Shown in pieces: positions 14,599 through 21,032 of a DNA stretch of 26,277 nucleotides. This stretch comes from Bacillota bacterium (GTDB taxonomy: Bacteria; Bacillota; Clostridia; Clostridiales; Caloramatoraceae), in assembly GCA_023415335.1 (NCBI GenBank), contig JAEZLD010000065.1, forward strand, positions 1-26,277, given 5' to 3'. The translations under genes were made by a program, and so were the position numbers. The first letter of the stretch is position 1. The number at the start of each line of letters is the position of its first letter. A model generated the notes under the pieces. That model was not told the origin of the DNA. It saw nothing but the letters and a program-made list of their open reading frames with translations, and did not search any database.

Positions 14599-15246
14599 TT
14601 ATTTACAGTTCTTACTTTCCCAATCCTTAAGAAACTTTTCTATACCTAAATCAGTGAGTGGGTGCTTTGTCATTTGAATTAGTACTTTATATGGAATTGT
14701 AGAAATGTCTGCCCCTGCTAAAGCTGCATTTATGGCATGCATAGGATTTCTAATACTTGCTGCTATAATCTGCGTTGAGATGTTGTAATTAGCATATATA
14801 GCAGTAATTTGCCTGATAAGCTCCATTCCTTCCGTACCAGTATCATCTATCCTGCCTACAAAGGGGCTGACATAAACAGCGCCTGCTCTGGCTGCAAGTA
14901 TAGCCTGGGCTGGGGAGAATACCAGAGTTACATTTGTTTTTATTTTTTCTAAAGAGAGCGTCTTTACTGCTTTCAGACCTTCAATACACATTGGAATCTT
15001 AACCACAACATTAGGATGTATTGAAGAAAGCTTTCTTGCCTCGGCTATCATCCCTTCGTACTCAAGGCTTATAACCTCTGCACTTACAGGTCCATTAATT
15101 ATAGCGGCTATTTCTTTTATTACCTCTTCAAGCTTTTTTCCTTCGCTTGCAATAAGGGAAGGATTCGTTGTAACCCCGGCAATAACGCCCCAGCTTTCTG
15201 CTTCCCGTATTTCATCAGTATTAGCAGTGTCTATAAATATTTTCAT
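14599..15246 (-). CDS. tal: Transaldolase, small TalC/FSA type
   Basis: Class I aldolase of the pentose phosphate pathway, moving a dihydroxyacetone unit between sugar phosphates; the close relative fructose-6-phosphate aldolase cannot be told apart by eye. 215 residues from the ATG at 15246, with AGGAGGT 4 nt upstream; a longer frame to 15333 lacks this and runs into the previous gene. Motifs: MKIFIDTANTDEIREAESWG, GVTTNPSLIA, VVKIPM with the Schiff-base Lys at residue 83, TNVTLVFSPAQA and SPFVGRIDD. It follows a Cys-rich gene by 19 bp and precedes rho; a tal gene near rho is also found in Bacillus. Confidence 0.93.
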   Translation of the reverse strand: MKIFIDTANTDEIREAESWGVIAGVTTNPSLIASEGKKLEEVIKEIAAIINGPVSAEVISLEYEGMIAEARKLSSIHPNVVVKIPMCIEGLKAVKTLSLEKIKTNVTLVFSPAQAILAARAGAVYVSPFVGRIDDTGTEGMELIRQITAIYANYNISTQIIAASIRNPMHAINAALAGADISTIPYKVLIQMTKHPLTDLGIEKFLKDWESKNCK

Positions 15247-15265
15247 ATTTACCTCCTGCAAGCAA

Positions 15266-15661
15266 TTACTTTTGATTCCCTGCCTTTTCCTCTCCAACAA
15301 CTCCAAGGTATTTAAGCAATTCGCATACATCATCCATATATCTGTTAACTATTTCTTCAACATAATTGCTTTTTCCTAAAAAAGCAATTTCCATTCCAGT
15401 ATTGGGGCAGCCAATAATATTGAGTGGTTTTTCCAACACATCCCTAAGCTTAAATCTATAACTATGAGGCTTTTCGCATGCAATGCATTCTATATTAAGC
15501 TCTAACATCTTGTTTGAAACCCTGGCCTTAAGCATCCTCTGCCCACAGTTACACCTTATGCTGGTAGGCATGTTAAGCTTAAAAAGATTTAAATCGGTTA
15601 TATTATATTTTCCACATTCACTACATTTTACTGCTATCTTACTGGAAGCGTTCAATATCAT
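15266..15661 (-). CDS. Cys-rich zinc-ribbon-like protein of unknown function
   Basis: 131 residues, soluble, no signal or membrane segment; not recognised. Cys pairs occur at 13/16 (CSEC), 37/39 (CNC) and 59/62 (CIAC, with His66 nearby), and a single Cys85 lies in GCP. The first two pairs would make one zinc ribbon and the rest a second metal site, giving a double zinc-ribbon layout. The C-terminal third is helical and acidic (YVEEIVNRYMDDVCELL). The ATG has GGAGGTGA upstream. It is first in a two-gene unit with transaldolase, controlled by a promoter that overlaps a perfect palindrome at 15719-15737. A nucleic-acid or protein adaptor role is possible but unproven. Confidence 0.8.
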   Translation of the reverse strand: MILNASSKIAVKCSECGKYNITDLNLFKLNMPTSIRCNCGQRMLKARVSNKMLELNIECIACEKPHSYRFKLRDVLEKPLNIIGCPNTGMEIAFLGKSNYVEEIVNRYMDDVCELLKYLGVVGEEKAGNQK

Positions 15662-15718
15662 AAAATCACCTCCGCAGTATAAATATTCTCCATCACCGAT
15701 AAAAATCCTTTGTATTTT

Positions 15719-15748
15719 AATAAGAACACTTCTTATTTTTTATGACAA
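15719..15748 (-). promoter_or_regulatory. Promoter and palindromic operator candidate of the zinc-ribbon/transaldolase unit
   Basis: Minus strand TTGTCA (15743-15748), 17-bp spacer, TCTTAT (15720-15725). A perfect 19-bp palindrome with 8-bp arms, AATAAGAAGTGTTCTTATT, covers 15719-15737 and so overlaps the -10 box, the classical place for a repressor operator. It could also form an RNA hairpin at the transcript start, though the start would lie just downstream. Confidence 0.5.
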
Positions 15749-15846
15749 TAATATGCTTTAAAGGAAGGTGTCACAGATGCTAGAGGACTTTAGTATTATT
15801 ACCATATTAAATTAATTTAATACATATTTCTTTTGTATATTGACTA

Positions 15847-15910
15847 GCTATTTAATGCCCCCAGGTTTGTTGTGTAAGCTAATTCCCATAGCCCATACCT
15901 TTTAAATAGC
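15847..15910 (-). other. Nested inverted repeat in the 317-bp gene-free gap
   Basis: A 9-bp perfect outer stem, GCTATTTAA at 15847-15855 with TTAAATAGC at 15902-15910, encloses an inner 10-bp stem with one mismatch (minus reading GTATGGGCTA with TAGCTTACAC, loop TGGGAAT). Wobble pairs make the minus-strand fold slightly better than the plus-strand one. It resembles a small structured RNA, but I do not recognise a family. The rest of 15662-15978 holds the terminator at 15910-15943 and the promoter at 15719-15748. Confidence 0.35.
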
Positions 15911-15943
15911 AAAAGACTACCCAATTGCTTGAGCAGTCTTTTG
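15910..15943 (-). terminator. Terminator after the UPF0173 gene
   Basis: CAAAAGACT (minus reading 15935-15943) pairs with AGTCTTTTG (15910-15918), 35 nt after the stop. The T-run lies in the descending arm and is short, so efficiency is uncertain. Confidence 0.6.
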
Positions 15944-15978
15944 TAAGCGAAATATGTCACCCTGCGTTAATATTATCC

Positions 15979-16620
15979 TTATTCGTACCTTAATATATAA
16001 ACCTTCAGATTATCCTTATCCAGCTCATTCTTATTTATTTCAACCACCTGCTGGGTTGGCCTTTCAGCACTACCCATAAGCTGTTCGAAGCCTTCAACCG
16101 GGTCAATGTTTATTCTCAGTGATTTGGTTTTATAGTGCATAGGCACCACTACCGCAGGTCTAAGCTGATTTATAACCTCAACTGCCTGAGGTGCAGCTAT
16201 GGTATATACTCCTCCAACAGGAATCAGCAGTACATCTACGTCTCCTATCATCTCCAGCTGGGATGGAGTAAGCAGATGACCCAAATCACCCAGATGACAT
16301 ATTTTAATATCATCTACAACAAAGGTATACACTATGTTTCCTCCACGTTTAGCCCCTTCCTCCTCATCATGGAAGGTATGTATTCCCCTTATGGGAATGC
16401 CTTTTACGTTAAAGTCACCTACCTTGTCTATTACCTCAAAGCTTCCATTAAGGCAATCCACAAAGTTATGATCATAGTGTCCATGGCTTACTGTTACTAT
16501 ATCTGTTTCAACTGATGGTATTCTATAGCCAAGATTATCATCAAACGGGTCTGTTACTATACGAGTACCATTCTTTGATGATATTTTGAAGCAGGAATGT
16601 CCTAACCACTTAATTCGCAT
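15979..16620 (-). CDS. UPF0173 metal-dependent hydrolase (metallo-beta-lactamase fold)
   Basis: Cytoplasmic metallo-hydrolase of unknown substrate. 213 residues. The zinc-binding motif HxHxDH is HGHYDH at residues 46-51, preceded by MRIKWLGHSCF, the typical UPF0173 opening; further metal ligands are in CHLGDLGH and VPMHYKT. GGAGGGG precedes the ATG. It follows the DUF1934 gene by 103 bp and ends at a terminator. The fold is certain; the reaction is not, though related proteins cleave ester or lactone bonds. Confidence 0.92.
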   Translation of the reverse strand: MRIKWLGHSCFKISSKNGTRIVTDPFDDNLGYRIPSVETDIVTVSHGHYDHNFVDCLNGSFEVIDKVGDFNVKGIPIRGIHTFHDEEEGAKRGGNIVYTFVVDDIKICHLGDLGHLLTPSQLEMIGDVDVLLIPVGGVYTIAAPQAVEVINQLRPAVVVPMHYKTKSLRINIDPVEGFEQLMGSAERPTQQVVEINKNELDKDNLKVYILRYE

Positions 16621-16723
16621 AAAACCCCTCCAAGTCTATACAGTAGTTTTTGTTTTTCCAAGTTTCTTATATATATTATCATAATCCTCATAAGATTATG
16701 CACATACTATGAAATAAATTATA

Positions 16724-17149
16724 CTAGTTAAGTATTTCCTTTATGCTTACCTCAAGGGAATTTGAAACAGGCTCCAGCCCAGCTGTCTGCATCTTATACT
16801 CAAGCTGTGCCCTGCCACCCGACTCTCCTACATTAATCTCTACCTTGCTTGGCTTTACTGAAACCTCAAGGCAGCCAAAAGGCGTATTATACATACTGAC
16901 ATGGTCAATTCCTTTTTTAAAAATCAGCTTGGAGTTAGTTGTCCCATTTCTTATTATGGACAGAGCATCCTGCTCCATCTTTAATGTGGTGGTAGTTCCC
17001 TCCATACCTGAAAGCTCAGTCTCATCATATACTGCAAAGTAATCAGAATCCTTTTTATAATATTTTCCCTCAGTAACAAGCTCCACTGTTTCTGGCTCCC
17101 CATCAACAATCTGAACTGTCCTTACCGAGATAAGAACCTTTTTATCCAT
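16724..17149 (-). CDS. DUF1934 protein, YwiB-like
   Basis: 141 residues, cytoplasmic, beta-rich. The pattern MDKKVLISVRTVQIVDGEPETVEL..EGKYY, SDYFAVYDETELSGMEGTTTTLK, IFKKG and YNTPFGCLEVSV is that of the DUF1934 family, whose members have a lipocalin-like barrel (Bacillus YwiB). The biological role is unknown. The ATG has GGAGGGAGGA upstream and a promoter at 17211-17239. It is followed by the UPF0173 gene on the same strand across a 103-bp gap that contains a CATAATC/GATTATG inverted repeat at about 16680-16700 but no clear terminator. Confidence 0.88.
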   Translation of the reverse strand: MDKKVLISVRTVQIVDGEPETVELVTEGKYYKKDSDYFAVYDETELSGMEGTTTTLKMEQDALSIIRNGTTNSKLIFKKGIDHVSMYNTPFGCLEVSVKPSKVEINVGESGGRAQLEYKMQTAGLEPVSNSLEVSIKEILN

Positions 17150-17210
17150 AACGTCCTCCCTCCCAGCTTACAAAATAAGCCGTCGGCATACTTCTATTGA
17201 TTTGTATTAT

Positions 17211-17239
17211 ATTTTAAATTGTGAATGTAAGGAAATCAA
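17211..17239 (-). promoter_or_regulatory. Promoter of the DUF1934 gene
   Basis: Minus strand TTGATT (17234-17239), 17-bp spacer, TAAAAT (17211-17216), beginning 4 bp after the stop codon of the PP-loop gene. Start near 17204, leader about 55 nt. Confidence 0.6.
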
Positions 17240-17242
17240 TAT

Positions 17243-18223
17243 CTAAATAAAATATTTATTAATATATTCGTCTTTAGCAGGTGCTGTCTCTATTACCTGA
17301 TGCTCTGATTCCCCTGGGTGCCTGTATTTTACCCGTACTGATTCCTTATCCCTTTCCTTGCTGTATCTGGCACAAATAGATGCAGCAAACTCCAATGCTT
17401 CCCTTGAGGGTTCTCCTCTCAGTATTACTGTAGAGCCTGGGCAGTCAAGGGTATCAAATACATAGTCATCCATTCTTATCATGGGAGTAATAACCTTAAG
17501 CTCCTCCTGATTCCGTGTGGCAATAATCTTTGTATTCTGATTAAATCTTATATGCCTTCCAGTTTTAAGGATTTCCACATCCTCCAGATTGCTTTCCTTA
17601 GCATGGCTAAACTGGTCCTTAAGCCTTGTAGCATAGCCTGGTTCTGTAAGCCTGCAGCCTCCGGCAGGCGATGGATAGTCCTTTATCCCCCACTTTTCTG
17701 CCAGCTCCATCTGTACCTTTCTGGACCTTCCACTTATTCCCATAAGCTTTTCTCTGTCCACCAGTCCCTCAAGCTCCATTTTGGTTGGAGGAAGGTTCAG
17801 GGCGCACAGAGGCCTTAGTATATAATCTTCATAGCCTGATTCCTTCTTTACTATATCCAGGGAAGCCTTTGTCTGGGACATAGGTCTCTGGTTTAAAACC
17901 TCTCCTGTTATTATAAAGGAAGCATCCATCTCCTTCATTAGCTTTCCTGCATAATTCATCATCATTGCATGGCAGTCAATGCAGGGGTTCATGTTTTTGC
18001 CATAGCCATGCTTTGGCTGCTTAACCATCTCCAGGTGCTCTGGTGAAAAATCAACAATCTTAAGCTCCATTCCTATCTGAGCTGCCATCCTTATGGCATT
18101 TTCAGGTCCAAAAAAGGCTGATTTAAAGCATATTCCTATTACCTCTATTCCCTGATTCATTATAAGCTTAGCTGCGAGTATGCTGTCAAGTCCACCTGAA
18201 ACCATTGCAAGTGCTCTTATCAT
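17243..18223 (-). CDS. PP-loop ATPase of the thiouridylase type with NFACT-R-like C-terminal region
   Basis: 326 residues. The ATP pyrophosphatase loop SGGLDS is at residues 9-14; NPCIDCHAMMM (Cys81, Cys84, His85), GEVLNQRPMSQ and PSPAGGCRLTEPGYATRL (Cys190) match the group often annotated as MnmA/ThiI-like tRNA thiolation enzymes. The last 110 residues (KTGRHIRFNQNTKIIATRNQEE, then TVILRGEPS) look like the NFACT-R (DUF814) domain first known from ribosome-quality-control proteins. It is shorter than and different from true MnmA, so calling it tRNA 2-thiouridylase would be unsafe; tRNA or RNA-linked sulfur transfer is the best inference. AAGGAG lies 8 nt before the ATG; leader and promoter at 18332-18360. 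The TTGACATG motif occurs twice in the leader. Confidence 0.85.
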   Translation of the reverse strand: MIRALAMVSGGLDSILAAKLIMNQGIEVIGICFKSAFFGPENAIRMAAQIGMELKIVDFSPEHLEMVKQPKHGYGKNMNPCIDCHAMMMNYAGKLMKEMDASFIITGEVLNQRPMSQTKASLDIVKKESGYEDYILRPLCALNLPPTKMELEGLVDREKLMGISGRSRKVQMELAEKWGIKDYPSPAGGCRLTEPGYATRLKDQFSHAKESNLEDVEILKTGRHIRFNQNTKIIATRNQEELKVITPMIRMDDYVFDTLDCPGSTVILRGEPSREALEFAASICARYSKERDKESVRVKYRHPGESEHQVIETAPAKDEYINKYFI

Positions 18224-18331
18224 ATAATCAACTCCTTAGATGTATGTTTCATTTAATTTATTTTTCATGTCAATGTTTTCATATATTTGCAAACATGTCA
18301 AGCATGAATATAAATGTTTTTGCAGAACCTA

Positions 18332-18360
18332 ACTATATCACAAAATATGTTTTTATTAAA
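18332..18360 (-). promoter_or_regulatory. Promoter of the PP-loop gene
   Basis: Minus strand TTTAAT (18355-18360), 17-bp spacer, TATAGT (18332-18337) with TG extension (TGATATAGT). Leader about 100 nt. Confidence 0.55.
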
Positions 18361-18378
18361 GTATATTTATATATGTAT

Positions 18379-18404
18379 GGCGTACCCTCAATTGAGGATA
18401 CGCC
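18379..18404 (-). terminator. Hairpin after the small acid-soluble spore protein gene
   Basis: GGCGTATCCTC (minus) pairs with GAGGGTACGCC around AATT with one wobble, 11 nt after the stop codon. No U-run follows, so it may be a 3'-end stabiliser as much as a terminator. Confidence 0.6.
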
Positions 18405-18415
18405 TCTGATATGAC

Positions 18416-18598
18416 CTAGCGGCCATGCTGCTGCTCAAATGCCTTTTCAGCATACCTTATAGCAGCAGTTACCAGATTTCCACAATCCCTGGAAGACACG
18501 GAGCCCCAGCCTTCATTTTTAACAATATCATAGACCCCTATTTCTTTTGCAAGCTCTTCTCTCAGCTCTTCAGACATAAAGCTGTGATGTTTGCTCAT
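18416..18598 (-). CDS. Alpha/beta-type small acid-soluble spore protein (SASP)
   Basis: 60-residue DNA-binding protein that coats and protects DNA in the dormant spore and is degraded at germination. The family pattern is clear: MSEELREELAKEIGVYDIV, GWGSVSSRDCGNLVTAAIRYAEKA. In the Clostridium-type variants the first motif replaces the longer Bacillus N-terminus with its GPR cleavage site, and this sequence lacks an obvious TEIA-type site, so how the GPR protease acts on it is uncertain. GGGGG precedes the ATG. Expression from a forespore sigma-G promoter is expected, but I could not find a convincing one in the 250 bp upstream. That 256-bp divergent gap (18599-18854) otherwise holds the promoter of the plus-strand gene. 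Confidence 0.95.
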   Translation of the reverse strand: MSKHHSFMSEELREELAKEIGVYDIVKNEGWGSVSSRDCGNLVTAAIRYAEKAFEQQHGR

Positions 18599-18798
18599 GA
18601 AAATACCCCCTTTTGTTTTATCATTATTATTTTTCCCCGTATATGCCTTTTAACACTGACATTACATGTTACCATAACCATGTATTAATAATAATAGGAA
18701 ACAATCAAATATTATAGTAACTGCAAACTCTTAAATAACACTGGCAGAATTTCTTGGATGTTAATTTTTTTTTAATAACTATAGTTGCATTTATTGGC

Positions 18799-18827
18799 TT
18801 GACACAAAAAACTTATTGTAATACCAT
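18799..18827 (+). promoter_or_regulatory. Sigma-A promoter of the plus-strand MBL gene
   Basis: Perfect TTGACA (18799-18804), 17-bp spacer, TACCAT (18822-18827). Start near 18834. Confidence 0.7.
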
Positions 18828-18847
18828 GATTTTAATTATTAAATCAT
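18826..18847 (+). promoter_or_regulatory. Operator-like inverted repeat over the start site
   Basis: ATGATTT (18826-18832) and AAATCAT (18841-18847) are perfect inverted arms around an AT-rich 8-bp centre, spanning the end of the -10 box and the predicted transcription start. Position suits a repressor; the regulator is unknown and not in the window. Confidence 0.4.
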
Positions 18848-18866
18848 AAGGTAGGTGTATAAGGCA

Positions 18867-19547
18867 ATGAAAATAAAATATCTATACAATAGTGGCTTTT
18901 CTTTGGAACTGAGCTGCTATCAGTTGTTTTTTGATTATTACAAAGGACCACTTCCTGATATATACAAACCAGCCATATTTTTTGCTTCACATAGCCATCC
19001 TGACCATTATACCGACAAAATATTCTCCTATAACGGTAAAAATATTGTATATGTTTTGTCAGGAGAAATACCTGTAAATGAAGCTTCGAATATAATAAAG
19101 CTTAACAATGGTGACTGTGCAGAGCCTCTTCCTGGAATAAAGGTCACAGCCTTCGGCTCAACTGACCTTGGTGTAAGCTTTATGATAAATGCAGAAAACC
19201 TAACCATATTTCATGCTGGAGACTATAACCTATGGCACTGGAGAAGTGAAAGCACAAAAGAGGAGATAGCTGAAGCTGAAAAGCTTTTTTATGGTGTTTT
19301 GGATACACTTAAGCCATACAAGGATAAAATAGACCTGGCATTCTTCCCTGTAGACGGACGCATGGGAGAAGGAACCGAGGATGGCGCAAGAATTTTTGCA
19401 GAAGCGCTTAAACCAAAGGTTCTTATACCTATGCATTTTGGATCAAACCTACAGGCTCCCAAGGATGCAGCACATGTTATGGAAAAACACACAAAGTATG
19501 TGGTACTGGCAGAACCCGGAGCGGAAATAAACATTGGTGAAGAGTGA
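18867..19547 (+). CDS. Metallo-beta-lactamase-fold hydrolase
   Basis: 226 residues; a second MBL-fold protein, distinct from the one at 15979-16620. Zinc motif SHSHPDHYTD with His42, His44, Asp46 and His47; later ligands in FHAGDYNLWHW and IPMHFGS. The related UlaG/UPF0173 group includes lactonases, but the substrate here is unknown. Start choice is uncertain: a GTG at 18855 and the ATG at 18867 are both in frame; I prefer the ATG because MKIKYLYNSGF fits the family opening and GGTAGG lies about 11 nt before it. Own promoter with an operator-like palindrome and own terminator, so probably an isolated transcript. Confidence 0.88.
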   Translation: MKIKYLYNSGFSLELSCYQLFFDYYKGPLPDIYKPAIFFASHSHPDHYTDKIFSYNGKNIVYVLSGEIPVNEASNIIKLNNGDCAEPLPGIKVTAFGSTDLGVSFMINAENLTIFHAGDYNLWHWRSESTKEEIAEAEKLFYGVLDTLKPYKDKIDLAFFPVDGRMGEGTEDGARIFAEALKPKVLIPMHFGSNLQAPKDAAHVMEKHTKYVVLAEPGAEINIGEE

Positions 19548-19566
19548 AAAGTGAAAAGAAATGGAG

Positions 19567-19600
19567 GAAAAGCCCTCCTAAGTAATAATTCGGGCTTTTC
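19567..19600 (+). terminator. Terminator after the plus-strand MBL gene
   Basis: GAAAAGCCC (19567-19575) pairs with GGGCTTTTC (19592-19600) around a 16-nt loop, 19 nt after the stop codon; the T-rich arm continues into TATATT. Confidence 0.75.
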
Positions 19601-19700
19601 TATATTAAATGCTGTAAGGTTTATTTTTGAATAATTACTAATTCCAGTCTCATATAAATTGATTAAATAAAAAATATAAATATTTTAGGAGGATGATTGT

Positions 19701-20072
19701 ATGCAATTTAAAATGGTACACAATAACCTTAACGTAAGGGATTTGGATAAGTCGCTAAAATTTTATAAGGAGGCACTGGGTCTTGAGCCTATAAGAGAAA
19801 AAATAGCAAAGGATGGTTCCTTTAAATTAGTATACCTTGGAGATGGTATAAGTGACTGGAATCTGGAGCTTACTTATCTTGAGGACCACAAGGATAAGGC
19901 CTATGACCTTGGAGAAAATGAAATACACCTGGCATTTGAGACAGATGATTTTGATGGAGCACTTGCAAAGCATAAGACCATGAATTGTGTATGCTATGAG
20001 AATCCGGGCATGGGAATATACTTCATTGAGGATCCGGACGGATACTGGCTTGAGATAGTGCCAAAGAGATAG
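19701..20072 (+). CDS. VOC superfamily glyoxalase-like protein
   Basis: 123 residues with the vicinal-oxygen-chelate fold, annotated by resemblance to lactoylglutathione lyase (glyoxalase I). The four metal ligands expected of glyoxalase I are at the right places: His7 (MVHNNL), Glu56 (WNLELTYL), His76 (EIHLAFE) and Glu118 (GYWLEIV). The C-terminus FIEDPDGYWLEI is diagnostic. It could detoxify methylglyoxal, but clostridia lack glutathione as a rule, so another thiol or another small substrate is more likely. AGGAGG 10 nt upstream of the ATG. It is separated from the preceding plus-strand gene by a terminator and ends at a strong terminator shared with spoIIR. Confidence 0.93.
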   Translation: MQFKMVHNNLNVRDLDKSLKFYKEALGLEPIREKIAKDGSFKLVYLGDGISDWNLELTYLEDHKDKAYDLGENEIHLAFETDDFDGALAKHKTMNCVCYENPGMGIYFIEDPDGYWLEIVPKR

Positions 20073-20110
20073 CGAAAAAGAATATATAGAAGCGAAGAGA
20101 AATGAAGGAA

Positions 20111-20151
20111 AAGAAACCATGTTTTTTCTAAATTGAACATGGTTTCTTTTT
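20111..20151. terminator. Bidirectional terminator between the VOC gene and spoIIR
   Basis: AAGAAACCATGTT (20111-20123) pairs perfectly with AACATGGTTTCTT (20136-20148). On the plus strand TTTTT follows; on the minus strand the arm ends in CTTTT. It stops transcripts from both converging genes. Confidence 0.92.
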
Positions 20152-20166
20152 ATCTATAGTATATTG

Positions 20167-20907
20167 TTATTTATTCTTTAGTCTGTTTACAAAATTCTTT
20201 ATAATCTCTACAGTCTTGAAACGAAATTCTACCGTTGATCCACTGTTTTGGGATAAGGTCTGTGAGGACCCGTCGTCCTTTTCTTTAATAGACTTTGCAC
20301 TAGCATTGCTTCCCGAATGCTCCATAATAGTTGTGATACTGTCCACATTCTGGGTTGTCATAACCCTGCTAAGCTGCTGGTCTGTCTTTTCCTCTGTAAG
20401 ACCCTGAGTTACATCGATAAAGCATAGTGGAGGGAACATTACACACCACCAGTTCTTTCCATCTCCATTTCCCAAAACAACTCTTAATGCAGTGTAGTTT
20501 CCTGCAGGAAGGGTTATAGAATTATAGGACTTAACTGGGAAATCAAATTTTCCTACTGATGCTGTGGCTTTGTAACCCATGGATTTTTTTGAGAGTATTC
20601 CGTTAGCTATTTCAATTATTGTATCCATGTTATTCTGTAAGTAGTCCATTGCCTCTTTGGTAGATTCGAGTTTTTCCAGCTGTGGCCCTACTCTTCTAAG
20701 TATGGCATCCCTGATTTCCAGCTTTACACTCTGGTCTGTCTCAGAATCGCTGTTAGCTATTACATGGAACCTTATAAGGTTCTTTCCTATAACCTCCGCT
20801 GATGCAGCCGACTCTGATGCTGATGCATCCTGAGAGGCTCCTTTCAAGACATAGGCTGAGCCAAATAACAAGGTTAATATTATTAATAATGTACAAAGCT
20901 TTTTCAT
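20167..20907 (-). CDS. spoIIR: Stage II sporulation protein R
   Basis: Forespore-made signal protein secreted into the intermembrane space, where it activates the SpoIIGA protease that matures pro-sigma-E in the mother cell. 246 residues: signal peptide/anchor at 1-23, then the conserved core beginning NLIRFHVIANSDSETDQSVKLEIRD (about 43-67) and ending in WWCVMFPPLCFIDV (about 151-164). The last 50 residues are Ser- and Asn-rich and poorly conserved, and probably dispensable. GGGGGG precedes the ATG. A sigma-F-like promoter at 20977-21004 fits its known place in the sigma-F regulon. Confidence 0.96.
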   Translation of the reverse strand: MKKLCTLLIILTLLFGSAYVLKGASQDASASESAASAEVIGKNLIRFHVIANSDSETDQSVKLEIRDAILRRVGPQLEKLESTKEAMDYLQNNMDTIIEIANGILSKKSMGYKATASVGKFDFPVKSYNSITLPAGNYTALRVVLGNGDGKNWWCVMFPPLCFIDVTQGLTEEKTDQQLSRVMTTQNVDSITTIMEHSGSNASAKSIKEKDDGSSQTLSQNSGSTVEFRFKTVEIIKNFVNRLKNK

Positions 20908-20976
20908 TTTATTCCCCCCTGTTTTGTTATCTTATTACATAGCTTCAATAAACAGCTATTTGTTCTTCTAAATATA

Positions 20977-21004
20977 ATTGTTACCAACTTGGAGGAATTT
21001 AAAC
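20977..21004 (-). promoter_or_regulatory. Sigma-F-like promoter of spoIIR
   Basis: Minus strand GTTTA (21000-21004, matching GYWTA), 14-bp spacer, GGTAACAAT (20977-20985, matching GGNRANANT at every fixed position). The spacer is one base shorter than usual. It lies about 70 bp upstream of spoIIR, a known sigma-F target. Confidence 0.65.
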
Positions 21005-21032
21005 ATATAAAATCAATATTTGTAAAAATACT

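Noticed and set aside
15247..15333. Longer N-terminus for transaldolase
   Set aside because: The extension runs into the preceding gene and lacks a ribosome site, while the ATG at 15246 has AGGAGGT at ideal distance and the family's start.
18241..18300. Two TTGACATG repeats as -35 boxes for the PP-loop gene
   Set aside because: Neither has a good -10 at 16-18 bp; the promoter at 18332-18360 is better.
18599..18720. Sigma-G promoter for the spore protein gene
   Set aside because: The best -10-like sequence (GGCATATAC) has no acceptable -35 at 17-18 bp, so I do not report it although one is expected.
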